The notes under the pieces: generated by a model | Told to the model about the DNA's origin: nothing | Databases searched by the model: none | What the model saw: only the letters and a program-made list of their open reading frames with translations | In this document: positions 56,460 to 64,000 of the stretch, one piece after another | Position numbering within the stretch: the stretch's first letter is position 1 | Layout of the letters: every line of letters begins with the position of its first letter | Program-made: the position numbers and the translations under genes | Assembly (NCBI GenBank): GCA_002729885.1 | Contig: PBUB01000008.1 | Coordinates: forward strand, 1 to 64,000 | Direction: 5' to 3' | Source of the DNA: Spirochaetaceae bacterium | GTDB taxonomy: Bacteria > Spirochaetota > Leptospiria > Leptospirales > Leptonemataceae | DNA: 64,000 nucleotides

Positions 56460-57068
56460 TCAAAGGTTGATTCCCACGAAGCACATAAAGCCAATGGCCA
56501 TTAGCCCGGTGAGAATCATGGTCATTCCAAGGCCCCGTAATCCGTGGGGTACATTGGAGTACTGAATCTTGGTTCGAATGGCTGCCATGGCAACAATGGC
56601 CAGCATCCATCCAATTCCACTGGAAAAACCAAAAACTGTACTTTCTACGAAGCCGTATCCTTTGGTTCCCATAAACAGAGAAGTTCCCAGGATGGCACAG
56701 TTTACAGCGATCAATGGCAAAAAGATCCCCAGGTTTGCGTAAAGAGTAGGGGATACCTTATCGATGATCATCTCTACGAGCTGCACCAGGGCTGCAATTG
56801 TGGAGATGTACAGAATAAACTGTAAAAAGCTCAAATCGATAGTGGGCATGCCGGCCCAGGCCAGGGCACCATCTGCCAGTAAATAGTTGTTAATGAGCCA
56901 GTTAATGGGAGCGGTAATACCGTTTACGAATACTACGGCAAAGCCAAGTCCCACCGCTGTGGATACTTTCTTGGATACCGCCAGAAAAGAACACATCCCC
57001 AGGAAGTAGGCCAGAAGGATGTTTTCTACGAATATTGCTTTGGTCGCTATGCTAATCAGGTCTGCCAT
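56460..57068 (-). CDS. nqrE: Na+-NQR subunit E
   Basis: A 202-residue, six-helix membrane protein of the NqrE/RnfA family. The conserved Cys near the ends of helices (for example [16 protein letters not shown] and [14 protein letters not shown]) help bind the iron centre shared with NqrD in the middle of the membrane. This centre is built with help from NqrM. It is 18 bases before nqrF on the same transcript. Confidence 0.96.
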   Translation of the reverse strand: MADLISIATKAIFVENILLAYFLGMCSFLAVSKKVSTAVGLGFAVVFVNGITAPINWLINNYLLADGALAWAGMPTIDLSFLQFILYISTIAALVQLVEMIIDKVSPTLYANLGIFLPLIAVNCAILGTSLFMGTKGYGFVESTVFGFSSGIGWMLAIVAMAAIRTKIQYSNVPHGLRGLGMTMILTGLMAIGFMCFVGINL

Positions 57069-57077
57069 TGTTTTCTC

Positions 57078-57758
57078 CTATCGATTCGCCTCATACTTTC
57101 CAGAGACGCTGCGCTGAACCCAGATCAATAGACCCAGAATTAAAAACGCTCCAGGGGGCAGAATCATAAGACCTATGTTCTTATAACCCAGTTCATACAT
57201 GGCTTCAGGGATCACTCGTAGTCCAAAGAAACTTCCGTTCCCCAGAACTTCTCGAAAGAGAGCCACAATTAGAAGGATCGCGGCATACCCAAAGGCGTTA
57301 CCCAGTCCGTCCATTATAGAAGGTAGTGGCTTATTGGCCATGGCAAAACCTTCGGCTCGTCCAAGGATGATGCAGTTTGTAATGATCAAACCAACAAAGA
57401 CGGAGAGCTGTTTGCTCATTTCGAACATGTAGGCTTTCAGTATTTGATCCACAAGAATCACAAGGCTCGCAACAACGGCCAGCTGGACAATGATTCGAAT
57501 CTTTCCGGGAATCAGATTTCGCAGAAGAGATACGATCAGGTTCGATGAGGTCAGTACGGCTACCACAGAAAGTCCCATTACCAGGGAGGCTTGCATCTGG
57601 GTAGTAACAGCCAGAGCAGAACAGATACCCAGTACCTGGATGGTAATGGGGTTATTGTCCCACAAAGGATCCTTGATGGCTTCTCGTTCCTGCTTTCCAA
57701 ACAACGGCTGTTTGGGTCTGGCGGGAGCGGCGGTTTTAGTCTCGGTTGCTGCACTCAT
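57078..57758 (-). CDS. nqrD: Na+-NQR subunit D
   Basis: A 226-residue, six-helix subunit of the NqrD/RnfE family, with SALAVTTQMQASLVMGLSV, LVDQILKAYMFEMSKQLSVF and VGLIITNCIILGRAEGFAMANKP. With NqrE it forms the sodium and electron path around the intramembrane iron. The N-terminal 30 residues (Ala/Thr/Lys-rich) are slightly longer than usual. The start overlaps the nqrC stop by four bases. Confidence 0.96.
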   Translation of the reverse strand: MSAATETKTAAPARPKQPLFGKQEREAIKDPLWDNNPITIQVLGICSALAVTTQMQASLVMGLSVVAVLTSSNLIVSLLRNLIPGKIRIIVQLAVVASLVILVDQILKAYMFEMSKQLSVFVGLIITNCIILGRAEGFAMANKPLPSIMDGLGNAFGYAAILLIVALFREVLGNGSFFGLRVIPEAMYELGYKNIGLMILPPGAFLILGLLIWVQRSVSGKYEANR

Positions 57759-58615
57759 TGTTCTTCTCCTGCCGATTCGTTGGCGGTTGGCTCATTACGC
57801 CTTGTCTTGAAATAGGGCTCATAGGTCTCCAGGTCTTCTTTCAGGAATTGATTGATCCCCTTACCTGTGAGTGTTGCACCACTGATACCATCTACATAGT
57901 GCTCGATTTCTTGCGGATGGGTTTGCTCGGCAGAACCCTTGGCTACCATCACGGATACCAGTTTCCCATCCTCGTCCAGGATCTTTTTGCCAATCCACTT
58001 CTTGTTGTGGTCATGCTTGGCAAGTTCAGCGCCCAATCCCGGAGTTTCAATATGCTTATAGAATCGAATACCGGCAACGGTGTTCAAATCGGTTTCCAGA
58101 GCGATGTAGCCGTACATCATTCCCCAGAGTCCATTTCCCTCTATGGGAATGATATAGTATTTGATTTCGCCTTCAGGTTTATAGAGATAAACTACCTTGA
58201 TACCCCTGTCATAGGCTTCTCTGGATTTGCCGGCTTTCTTTGCCAGCAAACCAATTTTGCTGTTGTAGACTTCCAGTAGTTCAAAGGTCTTTTTCTCTGT
58301 CAGTTCGGCCTCTTTATAGCCCAATCCAAGCAGTTCCTGCTCCATTTCTGAGCGTTCTACGGGCTCATTGTTCTTATCAATCAGATGAACTTCGAATTTC
58401 TTCTCGTAAAGATCGATAATTTCGGCAGGCTTCTTCCCTTTGAGCTGGTCTTCAGTGTAACCCGCAACGCTGAGAATGTTGTGAATAATATCCAGGCGAA
58501 CCTGCTGCGTCTGAGCCGGCTTCAATGCAGTGGAGGCTACAGCCAGCACCACACTGGCAAACAGACAGACTGCGATGGCGAATCCGAAGATATATAGATT
58601 ACTTTGCTTCCGCAC
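57755..58615 (-). CDS. nqrC: Na+-NQR subunit C
   Basis: A 286-residue protein with one N-terminal membrane helix (8-28) and a periplasmic FMN-binding domain. The covalent FMN site is T248 in DGISGATLTG (242-251), the ApbE target. Other signatures are GLWGMMYGYIALE, IRFYKHIETPGLGAE and the C-terminal FLKEDLETYEPYFK. It overlaps nqrB by 17 bases at its start and nqrD by four bases at its end, consistent with tightly coupled translation. Confidence 0.96.
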   Translation of the reverse strand: MRKQSNLYIFGFAIAVCLFASVVLAVASTALKPAQTQQVRLDIIHNILSVAGYTEDQLKGKKPAEIIDLYEKKFEVHLIDKNNEPVERSEMEQELLGLGYKEAELTEKKTFELLEVYNSKIGLLAKKAGKSREAYDRGIKVVYLYKPEGEIKYYIIPIEGNGLWGMMYGYIALETDLNTVAGIRFYKHIETPGLGAELAKHDHNKKWIGKKILDEDGKLVSVMVAKGSAEQTHPQEIEHYVDGISGATLTGKGINQFLKEDLETYEPYFKTRRNEPTANESAGEEQ

Positions 58616-59834
58616 GTTGAAGCCTCCTCTTGATATTGCCCTCCACTACATAGTGGTCAATGAGCGGGGCGAATATATTCATAAACAATATGGCAAGCAT
58701 CATCCCTTCCGGATACGCAGGGTTCCAGACACGAATCAGGACGCACAGTATACCAATAAGCAAACCGTAGATCCATTTGCCCATGGTTGTTTGAGCTGCG
58801 CTTACTGGGTCCGTGGTCATAAAGACCGTTCCAAACATGAATCCGCCCATTACCAGATGATAGTGCGGTGGAAGTGCCAGCATCGAAGGTAGATCGGGGC
58901 CCGCGAACTGATTTAAGAAGAAAGCCATACCTACGGCTCCCAGCACAGTGCTTACCATGATCTGCCAGCTACCTACGCCGGTGATAATCAGAATGGCTGC
59001 GCCAATCAGTATGGCCAGAGTGGATGTTTCCCCTATACTTCCGGGAATAAAGCCCAGAAACATATTTTCCAGACTGAAGTTGGCCCCGGAGTAGGCAAAG
59101 TTGCTGAGAGCCTGAATGGGATCGGTTACATCCGGTGCAGCTGCGATGAGAAGGGCCGTTGCTCCGGAGAATCCATCTACTGCGGCGTTGGAAGCCACTG
59201 CAATCCAGGGCTCTTCCCCGGAAATATCCGTGGGGAATGAGAAGAATAGAAATACGCGAGCTGTAAGGGCCGGGTTCAATATGTTCATCCCGGTGCCACC
59301 AAAGATTTCCTTACCTATGACCACACCGAAAGAAACGCCAATGGCAACCTGCCATAGAGGAATCGTCGCCGGAAGAGTTAGAGGGAATAGCAGACCCGTC
59401 ACCAGAAAGCCTTCGCTTACCGGGTGGCGTCGAACAATACTGAACACCACTTCCCAGATACCACCCACTGCGTAGCTTACGAGAATGATGGGCAGCACGA
59501 GAATAGCCCCACTAATAAGAGCCTGAAGATGCTGATCCGTGGTCATGGCAGAAAAGCCGCCTTCGCTGAGCTTAACCACACCCTCTGCCAGCAATTGCTG
59601 ATAACCTGCATTGTAGATTCCAAAGATGGTGGCAGGAATCAATGCTACAACCACTGTAATCATTAGTCGCTTCAGGTCGATGGAGTCTCGAACATGGGGA
59701 CCGTTATGAGTTTTAAGTGGTGGGGTAAAAAGAAAGGTGTTTTGCGCTTCCCAGAGCGGATACAGTCGCTCTAGTTTGCCACCCTTCTGGAAAAGATGAT
59801 CGTGTTTATGGATTTGCTTTAGTAGAAACTTCAC
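58599..59834 (-). CDS. nqrB: Na+-NQR subunit B
   Basis: A 411-residue polytopic subunit with about ten membrane helices. It carries the covalently bound FMN at T226 in DGFSGATALLIA and, in family members, riboflavin and the quinone site. Sodium crosses the membrane through this subunit. Conserved pieces include KTHNGPHVRDSIDLKR, GKEIFGGTGMNILNPALTARVFLFF and PVSAAQTTMGKWIYG. Its 3' end overlaps nqrC by 17 bases and its start is 26 bases after nqrA. Confidence 0.97.
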   Translation of the reverse strand: MKFLLKQIHKHDHLFQKGGKLERLYPLWEAQNTFLFTPPLKTHNGPHVRDSIDLKRLMITVVVALIPATIFGIYNAGYQQLLAEGVVKLSEGGFSAMTTDQHLQALISGAILVLPIILVSYAVGGIWEVVFSIVRRHPVSEGFLVTGLLFPLTLPATIPLWQVAIGVSFGVVIGKEIFGGTGMNILNPALTARVFLFFSFPTDISGEEPWIAVASNAAVDGFSGATALLIAAAPDVTDPIQALSNFAYSGANFSLENMFLGFIPGSIGETSTLAILIGAAILIITGVGSWQIMVSTVLGAVGMAFFLNQFAGPDLPSMLALPPHYHLVMGGFMFGTVFMTTDPVSAAQTTMGKWIYGLLIGILCVLIRVWNPAYPEGMMLAILFMNIFAPLIDHYVVEGNIKRRLQRAEAK

Positions 59835-59860
59835 AGTTTTTCTCTCTCCAGTGTGGATGG

Positions 59861-61210
59861 TTAAACCATCTCAGCTTCCATCATATCGATACCACGGGAA
59901 ATGATATCGCAGAATTCAATTTTGGAAGGACAGATATAGGCACAGAGGGCAAAGTCCTCGGGATCCACTTCCAGGATTCCGAGTTTTTCCATACGCTCTA
60001 CGTCTTCGATTAGAATTGCTTTGGTGAGGTAATCCGGCAGCACATCCACTCCCATTACCTTTTCATAATCGCCGGTTTTTACAAAGGCTCTTTCTTCACC
60101 GTTCAGCGAAGTGTCCATGGGTAATCTGCGGCCGGGGATGAACCCTGCCATGTAAGCTCGGCTGTAGGTAGGACGCGAAAATCCAGGAATAAGCCATCCC
60201 AGAAATCGTTCTTCGCCGCCTTCTGGAACCACGGTTACCAGATCATCGTAGAGACCCAGGCCGTCGTCAGCGCTACCGCCGAATCCAATCAATACGTTAC
60301 CAGAAATCAGGCGAACGCTTTCTTTTGTACCGGCCACTGATGCGATGTCTTCCAGGGGCGCGCCCTTTCTGGTTTTGACATAACCGGTTTTCTGTGCGCC
60401 TGGGCCCGCCAGAGCTACTACGCGCTCCACAGGATACTGACCCACGAGAAGGAAATCGCCGATGTCTACAACATCTCTGGCATTCAGATACCAGATCTGC
60501 TTTCCTGGAACGATAGGATCAATCCTTTGAATATGGGTGCTTGTAAGGCCCGCCGGATGTTTTCCTGCAAAGCTATGTTGCTGAACTCCATCTACCTTGA
60601 GAAAGTCCGAACTGTTGTTTCCTGCAGCTACAACCACATGGACACTGGGACAAAGCACCTTTAACGCTTCAATGCCGGTTTGAAACTCAATGGTCTTGCC
60701 CTGAAGATTGAATTCAGGATCGGCTGCCAGAGGGGCCGTATCCATGCAGTTTACAAAAATGGAAGAAGGAGTGATTTCCGGGTTGGCTACACGGCTAAAA
60801 GGTCGCTGTCGAATTTGTGGCCACAGTCCACCTTTGAGAAGATGATCAATTAGATCTTCGCGGTTGATTCCAGATACTTCTTCTTTCTTATATGCGCGAA
60901 ACTGTTCTGTATCGTCGCCGCTAAGCTTGATGGTAACTTTGTCCAGGGCTCGCCTTTCGCCCAGCACAATGTCTTCAATCATGCCTGCTCCCGGTGAAAC
61001 GAACACTCGTTCCGGATGCTTCTTATCATGAAACAGGGGGGTTCCTCGCTTCACAGTATCGCCTTTCTTTAGCAACATGCGAGGCTTGATACCGGCAAAG
61101 TGAGTGGGATGAACATGAAGACGGGATGGCTCTGTGGATCCCAGAATAGATTTTTCAGCCTGTCCCTGAATGGGCAGGTCGTAGCCTTTTTTAATCTTGT
61201 ATTGGTTCAT
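59861..61210 (-). CDS. nqrA: Na+-NQR subunit A
   Basis: A 449-residue soluble subunit facing the cytoplasm, conserved from MNQYKIKKGYDLPIQGQAE to the C-terminal region. It carries KPRMLLKKGDTVKRGTPLF-type Rnf/NqrA N-domain sequence and a late CAYICPSKIEFCDIISRG segment. It contributes to quinone access, although it binds no iron here. ATG 61210 gives the family N-terminus. The longer frame to 61258 has no support. First gene of nqrABCDEF, 54 bases after the HEAT/SH3 gene on the same strand, so cotranscription is possible. Confidence 0.97.
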   Translation of the reverse strand: MNQYKIKKGYDLPIQGQAEKSILGSTEPSRLHVHPTHFAGIKPRMLLKKGDTVKRGTPLFHDKKHPERVFVSPGAGMIEDIVLGERRALDKVTIKLSGDDTEQFRAYKKEEVSGINREDLIDHLLKGGLWPQIRQRPFSRVANPEITPSSIFVNCMDTAPLAADPEFNLQGKTIEFQTGIEALKVLCPSVHVVVAAGNNSSDFLKVDGVQQHSFAGKHPAGLTSTHIQRIDPIVPGKQIWYLNARDVVDIGDFLLVGQYPVERVVALAGPGAQKTGYVKTRKGAPLEDIASVAGTKESVRLISGNVLIGFGGSADDGLGLYDDLVTVVPEGGEERFLGWLIPGFSRPTYSRAYMAGFIPGRRLPMDTSLNGEERAFVKTGDYEKVMGVDVLPDYLTKAILIEDVERMEKLGILEVDPEDFALCAYICPSKIEFCDIISRGIDMMEAEMV

Positions 61211-61264
61211 AATCGGGTAGGTTACAGTCCGAATGGCGGGCCTACACTGCCCTGTCAATCGAGA

Positions 61265-62431
61265 TCAATTTTTTTTGGTTTCGGTGACCAAATGTTCGGA
61301 AGAGACCCAGCCAGTAATACCATCTTCCGTTTTTACCAGGTAGCTGTACCCGTCTCCAGGACTGGAGGGATCATATCCGGTACTTCGGCGAAGCACATCC
61401 ACAGCTTCTCCGTGGGATAGGATCCGGATCACCGGGCCGGAAGCAAAAGGATCGGCATACATGGGGGCTCTTTGATTGATCAATCCCTGCATACCGGGGA
61501 GAGCGCGTGCGAGTTTACGTATTTCCGGTTCGTTGAACGGAAGAATTTTGCGAAAGGATCTCATTAAGCGGGAAAGGGACCCCAGTTTCGGTATTCCCGA
61601 ATACCATTGTCGCGCCGCATCCCGGGCCGGAGTATCACTTCGCAGCCCCTGGATGGCCAGGGCCTCCGCTCGACGATGCAGAGAGGTTCCAGGTTTCGTT
61701 TCTATCCTGGCTAAAGCATGAAGGCCGCAGGCCAGGATCCCTGGATTATGGGTCTCCTCTTCTATGAAACGCAATAGATAGTCTGGATTTTCGCCCAGGA
61801 GTGCGAGGCTGTCCAGATTGTAACATGCAATGTTACGAGACTCGGAAAATTTGACCAGTCTTCCGCTGCGGCTTTCATGGAGTCCCTGCTTCAGAAATAA
61901 CCCCAATTTCTCCTGCAGGGATTCGCTTCGCACCGAGCTTTCTTTGCCTGAGTCTCTGGACTCCGTCCAGTCTTGTTCCAGCACCTGGTGGATGTAGCGA
62001 AAGACCAGTTCCTTCTTTTGCCAGTGGCCTGGAGGCAAATCCGACATGGATTCCCGATCTGGTTCCAGGTATGCGGAATCTGCAGGTTGGATTCTGATTC
62101 CGTATTCGATTAGAGCCGACAGGTGTCCCGGATTCAAATGGCCTTCCAGGGATTCTAGAGCCGCCTGTTGTACTTCCGGATGATCCCCGAGCACGATGGC
62201 CATCAGTGCATCGCCTATGGCCGGTCCCTGGCAATGGGCCGCAGCCCGGGCTGCATACAGTCGCTGCAACCTGGAGGGATGGTTCAGCCGTTCTGATAAA
62301 TCCTTACAGTCGGAGGAGTCCTTCGCTGATGAGGGCTCCTCCGGCGCGGCGAAGCTCGTTTTGAAAGCCAGAGTGCTCAATGCAAAGATCAGGATGTAGC
62401 ATATAGAGGTTCTGATTCTGGAAGAGCTCAC
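61265..62431 (-). CDS. Exported HEAT-repeat protein with C-terminal SH3 domain
   Basis: A 388-residue protein with a signal peptide (about 1-28, IRTSICYILIFALSTLAF). HEAT-like helical repeats follow (LQRLYAARAAAHCQ, QQAALESLEGHL and further to about 300). A C-terminal bacterial SH3 domain completes it: RILSHGEAVDVLRRSTGYD and DGITGWVSSEHLV. SH3 domains of this type bind peptidoglycan or protein ligands in the periplasm. I start it at GTG 62431, with AAAGGAG 12 bases upstream, because that gives a clean signal peptide. An ATG at 62623 would put 64 unrelated residues in front. Even so it overlaps the sppA 3' end by 128 bases. Confidence 0.72.
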   Translation of the reverse strand: MSSSRIRTSICYILIFALSTLAFKTSFAAPEEPSSAKDSSDCKDLSERLNHPSRLQRLYAARAAAHCQGPAIGDALMAIVLGDHPEVQQAALESLEGHLNPGHLSALIEYGIRIQPADSAYLEPDRESMSDLPPGHWQKKELVFRYIHQVLEQDWTESRDSGKESSVRSESLQEKLGLFLKQGLHESRSGRLVKFSESRNIACYNLDSLALLGENPDYLLRFIEEETHNPGILACGLHALARIETKPGTSLHRRAEALAIQGLRSDTPARDAARQWYSGIPKLGSLSRLMRSFRKILPFNEPEIRKLARALPGMQGLINQRAPMYADPFASGPVIRILSHGEAVDVLRRSTGYDPSSPGDGYSYLVKTEDGITGWVSSEHLVTETKKN

Positions 62432-64000
62432 TGCTCTGGCGAACTCCTTTAAATGAAAACGATGGACCCTGGCGAATAAGATCCGCAGGGCCTGGCCGGA
62501 GCACAGGAAAAATCTGAATGTCAAACATTTGCTCACCAAAACCTGCCTCCTTTCTGAAATCTCGAAACGCTTCGATGAACCCGCCTTTGCGATCCACCAT
62601 TCCTTCGCTTCTAAACTGGGCACCGGTGTAGACTTTGCCTCTGCCTCGAAGGTCCGCTTCCTTGCGATTCAGACCCCGGTTCCGTCCAACCCGATCCAGA
62701 AACAAATTGTAGGCCCGGTCCATAGATTCGTCAAGCAGAGCCTGGCTTTTCTTGCTGAGATTCCCGGATTCTGAAAGAATATCCGTAGTGGGGCCAAATC
62801 TAACCCTCTGTTTGTGGATTCCCAGTTTGCGATATAATCCGGATAATTCGGGCCGCATTCGTAGTACTCCGACACTACCTGTAAGGCTTAGATCCGGGCT
62901 GTAGATTCGGTTCGCTGCACAGGCCATATAGTAACCGCCGGAGGCAGCTACAGGTCCGATTATGGCAAACACTGGTTTGGCCCGGGACAGCCGATATATA
63001 TCCTGATATAGTGCTTCGCTGGCATCGCTGAGGCCTCCCGGACTATTTATATAGAGAAAGATGGCTTCATTTTTTGATTCTTCCAGGTCCTGAAAGATCT
63101 TTCGCATGGAAAGAGCACCAATACGTCCTGAATCCGGCTGTTCATCTCCCCATACAATCATTCCTTCGCAGCTAACCAGTGCTACAGATGGATATCTGCG
63201 AATGCGAAACGGTTTAAATCTTTTTCGTTGATATCTTTTTTCAGCCTGCTCCATTTCTATAAATCTAAAGCGTGGCACGCTGGCGGTTTGCTTCTGACTT
63301 TCCCTGTTTTTCTTTCTTTCTTTTTTGAGTTCCTTCTTGTTCTTTTTCCCGCCGATGGATTTCAGAGATTCGCCGGTGGTCGGTCCTTTTTTCGCGGCGT
63401 TGGGATCCATTTTTTTATCTGCATGCTCGGTCTGTTCGCCTTGCTGCAGCTGCTCCATAACATCTGCCATTGTTCGCTCTGCAATTCCAGGAAATGTGTG
63501 CGATACGGGCGCATCGGTAACCTGTATTCCGTCATCCAGACTCAGGATGGGTAATCGATCGGAATTGTTAAGACTGGAATCGGACGGCAGTGGTTCCCCT
63601 GCATGCCAGTAGGGCAACAGATCTTCGCATAGGTCTCTAAAGTTGGCTCGCGCCACCAGACCCTGGCAGAACTTCAGTGAATACAATTCCTCCGAATCCA
63701 GAAAAGCATTCTCTCGTATTTTCTTGCGCAGCTCTTCTTCCGGATGGGATTTTGAATCGTTTAGAACGGTAATGCCGGACAGTATCGCTTCTGATCTGGC
63801 ATCCAGAAGTTCTTCCAGATTCTTTCTGGCTGCAGGCGTCATGGAATCACGGCTCACGGATTCTCCGGCGCTCTTAAACTCTCCGGCTGTATGGACTTCC
63901 ACGCGAATGCCCAGTTTCTTCAGAGCCGATCCAAAAAAGAACGATTCTGAATGGGGTAGCGCAGTCATGAAGCTTGTGCCGGGTGCCAGGAATCTTCGCT
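62304..64000 (-). CDS. sppA: Signal peptide peptidase SppA, tandem-domain type (5' end missing)
   Basis: At least 565 codons, continuing past the right edge: upstream of ATG 63968 the frame stays open through FLAPGTS, which fits the family. SppA is a membrane-bound serine/lysine protease that degrades cleaved signal peptides. It has two S49 domains. The general-base Lys is in AGEFKSAGESVSRDSMTPAAR (K32 counted from ATG 63968), and the nucleophile Ser is S343 in GPVAASGGYYMACAA of the second domain. Between domains lies a Lys-rich linker of about 60 residues (near 205-265) that typical SppA lacks. Its last 42 codons overlap the start of the HEAT/SH3 gene. Confidence 0.9.
   Translation of the reverse strand, partial: RRFLAPGTSFMTALPHSESFFFGSALKKLGIRVEVHTAGEFKSAGESVSRDSMTPAARKNLEELLDARSEAILSGITVLNDSKSHPEEELRKKIRENAFLDSEELYSLKFCQGLVARANFRDLCEDLLPYWHAGEPLPSDSSLNNSDRLPILSLDDGIQVTDAPVSHTFPGIAERTMADVMEQLQQGEQTEHADKKMDPNAAKKGPTTGESLKSIGGKKNKKELKKERKKNRESQKQTASVPRFRFIEMEQAEKRYQRKRFKPFRIRRYPSVALVSCEGMIVWGDEQPDSGRIGALSMRKIFQDLEESKNEAIFLYINSPGGLSDASEALYQDIYRLSRAKPVFAIIGPVAASGGYYMACAANRIYSPDLSLTGSVGVLRMRPELSGLYRKLGIHKQRVRFGPTTDILSESGNLSKKSQALLDESMDRAYNLFLDRVGRNRGLNRKEADLRGRGKVYTGAQFRSEGMVDRKGGFIEAFRDFRKEAGFGEQMFDIQIFPVLRPGPADLIRQGPSFSFKGVRQSSELFQNQNLYMLHPDLCIEHSGFQNELRRAGGALISEGLLRL

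Overview
The window is about half GC and densely coded, and it looks like chromosomal DNA from a diderm spirochaete of the Leptospirales. The evidence points to a relative of Leptospira, Leptonema or Turneriella rather than to Borrelia or Treponema. It holds a P83/100-family protein, a large membrane-anchored TPR protein resembling the spirochaete flagellar collar protein FlcA, and many short-signal lipoproteins. It also holds LPS-type functions (an O-antigen ligase and a TonB/ExbBD system) and intact pathways for haem, arginine, histidine, aromatic amino acids and thiamine. The assignment is inference from gene content; no rRNA or tRNA was seen.

Layout. 1-7.3 kb: a partial MscS channel, a D-aminoacylase-family amidohydrolase, small lipoproteins, an NTF2-like protein and the P83/100 protein, then a gene-poor stretch with a probable frameshifted ORF. 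7.3-12.6 kb: a catalytic-domain-only tyrosine recombinase with degenerate active-site residues, mfd, and a lipoprotein. 12.6-24.1 kb: a cysteine desulfurase pair, a TPR protein with a LolB-like lipoprotein, an exbB-exbD-exbD-tonB-O-antigen ligase operon, thiSE, and a WecG/TagA glycosyltransferase. 24.2-30.8 kb: the FlcA-like protein, divergent from a duplicated glycogen-binding-module protein and an M23 peptidase lipoprotein. 30.9-38.5 kb: acetoacetyl-CoA synthetase, a FecR-domain protein, hemB, hisI, aroA and a FapA-domain protein, followed by an intergenic heptanucleotide repeat array. 38.7-47.3 kb: a bifunctional Rel enzyme, a KtrAB-type potassium system, recA-argC, a CDP-alcohol phosphatidyltransferase and an XRE regulator. 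47.4-53.1 kb: a lipoprotein and an AsmA-like protein, head-to-head with a very unusual protein fusing a zinc-metalloprotease, a beta-propeller and an outer-membrane barrel. 53.3-61.2 kb: a complete Na+-NQR system (nqrABCDEF) with its maturation factors nqrM and apbE. 61.3-64 kb: a HEAT/SH3 protein and a 5'-truncated sppA.

How the parts fit. Most of the window concerns the cell envelope: energy transduction (NQR produces a sodium gradient, ExbBD-TonB spends ion-motive force), surface polysaccharide, lipoprotein handling and envelope proteolysis. The most novel item is the AsmA-like / protease-propeller-barrel pair, which resembles a TamA-TamB arrangement except that the barrel partner carries a protease and propeller instead of POTRA domains. 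Second are the collar-like TPR protein beside a carbohydrate-binding protein and a peptidoglycan hydrolase, and the heptamer repeat array between two convergent genes.
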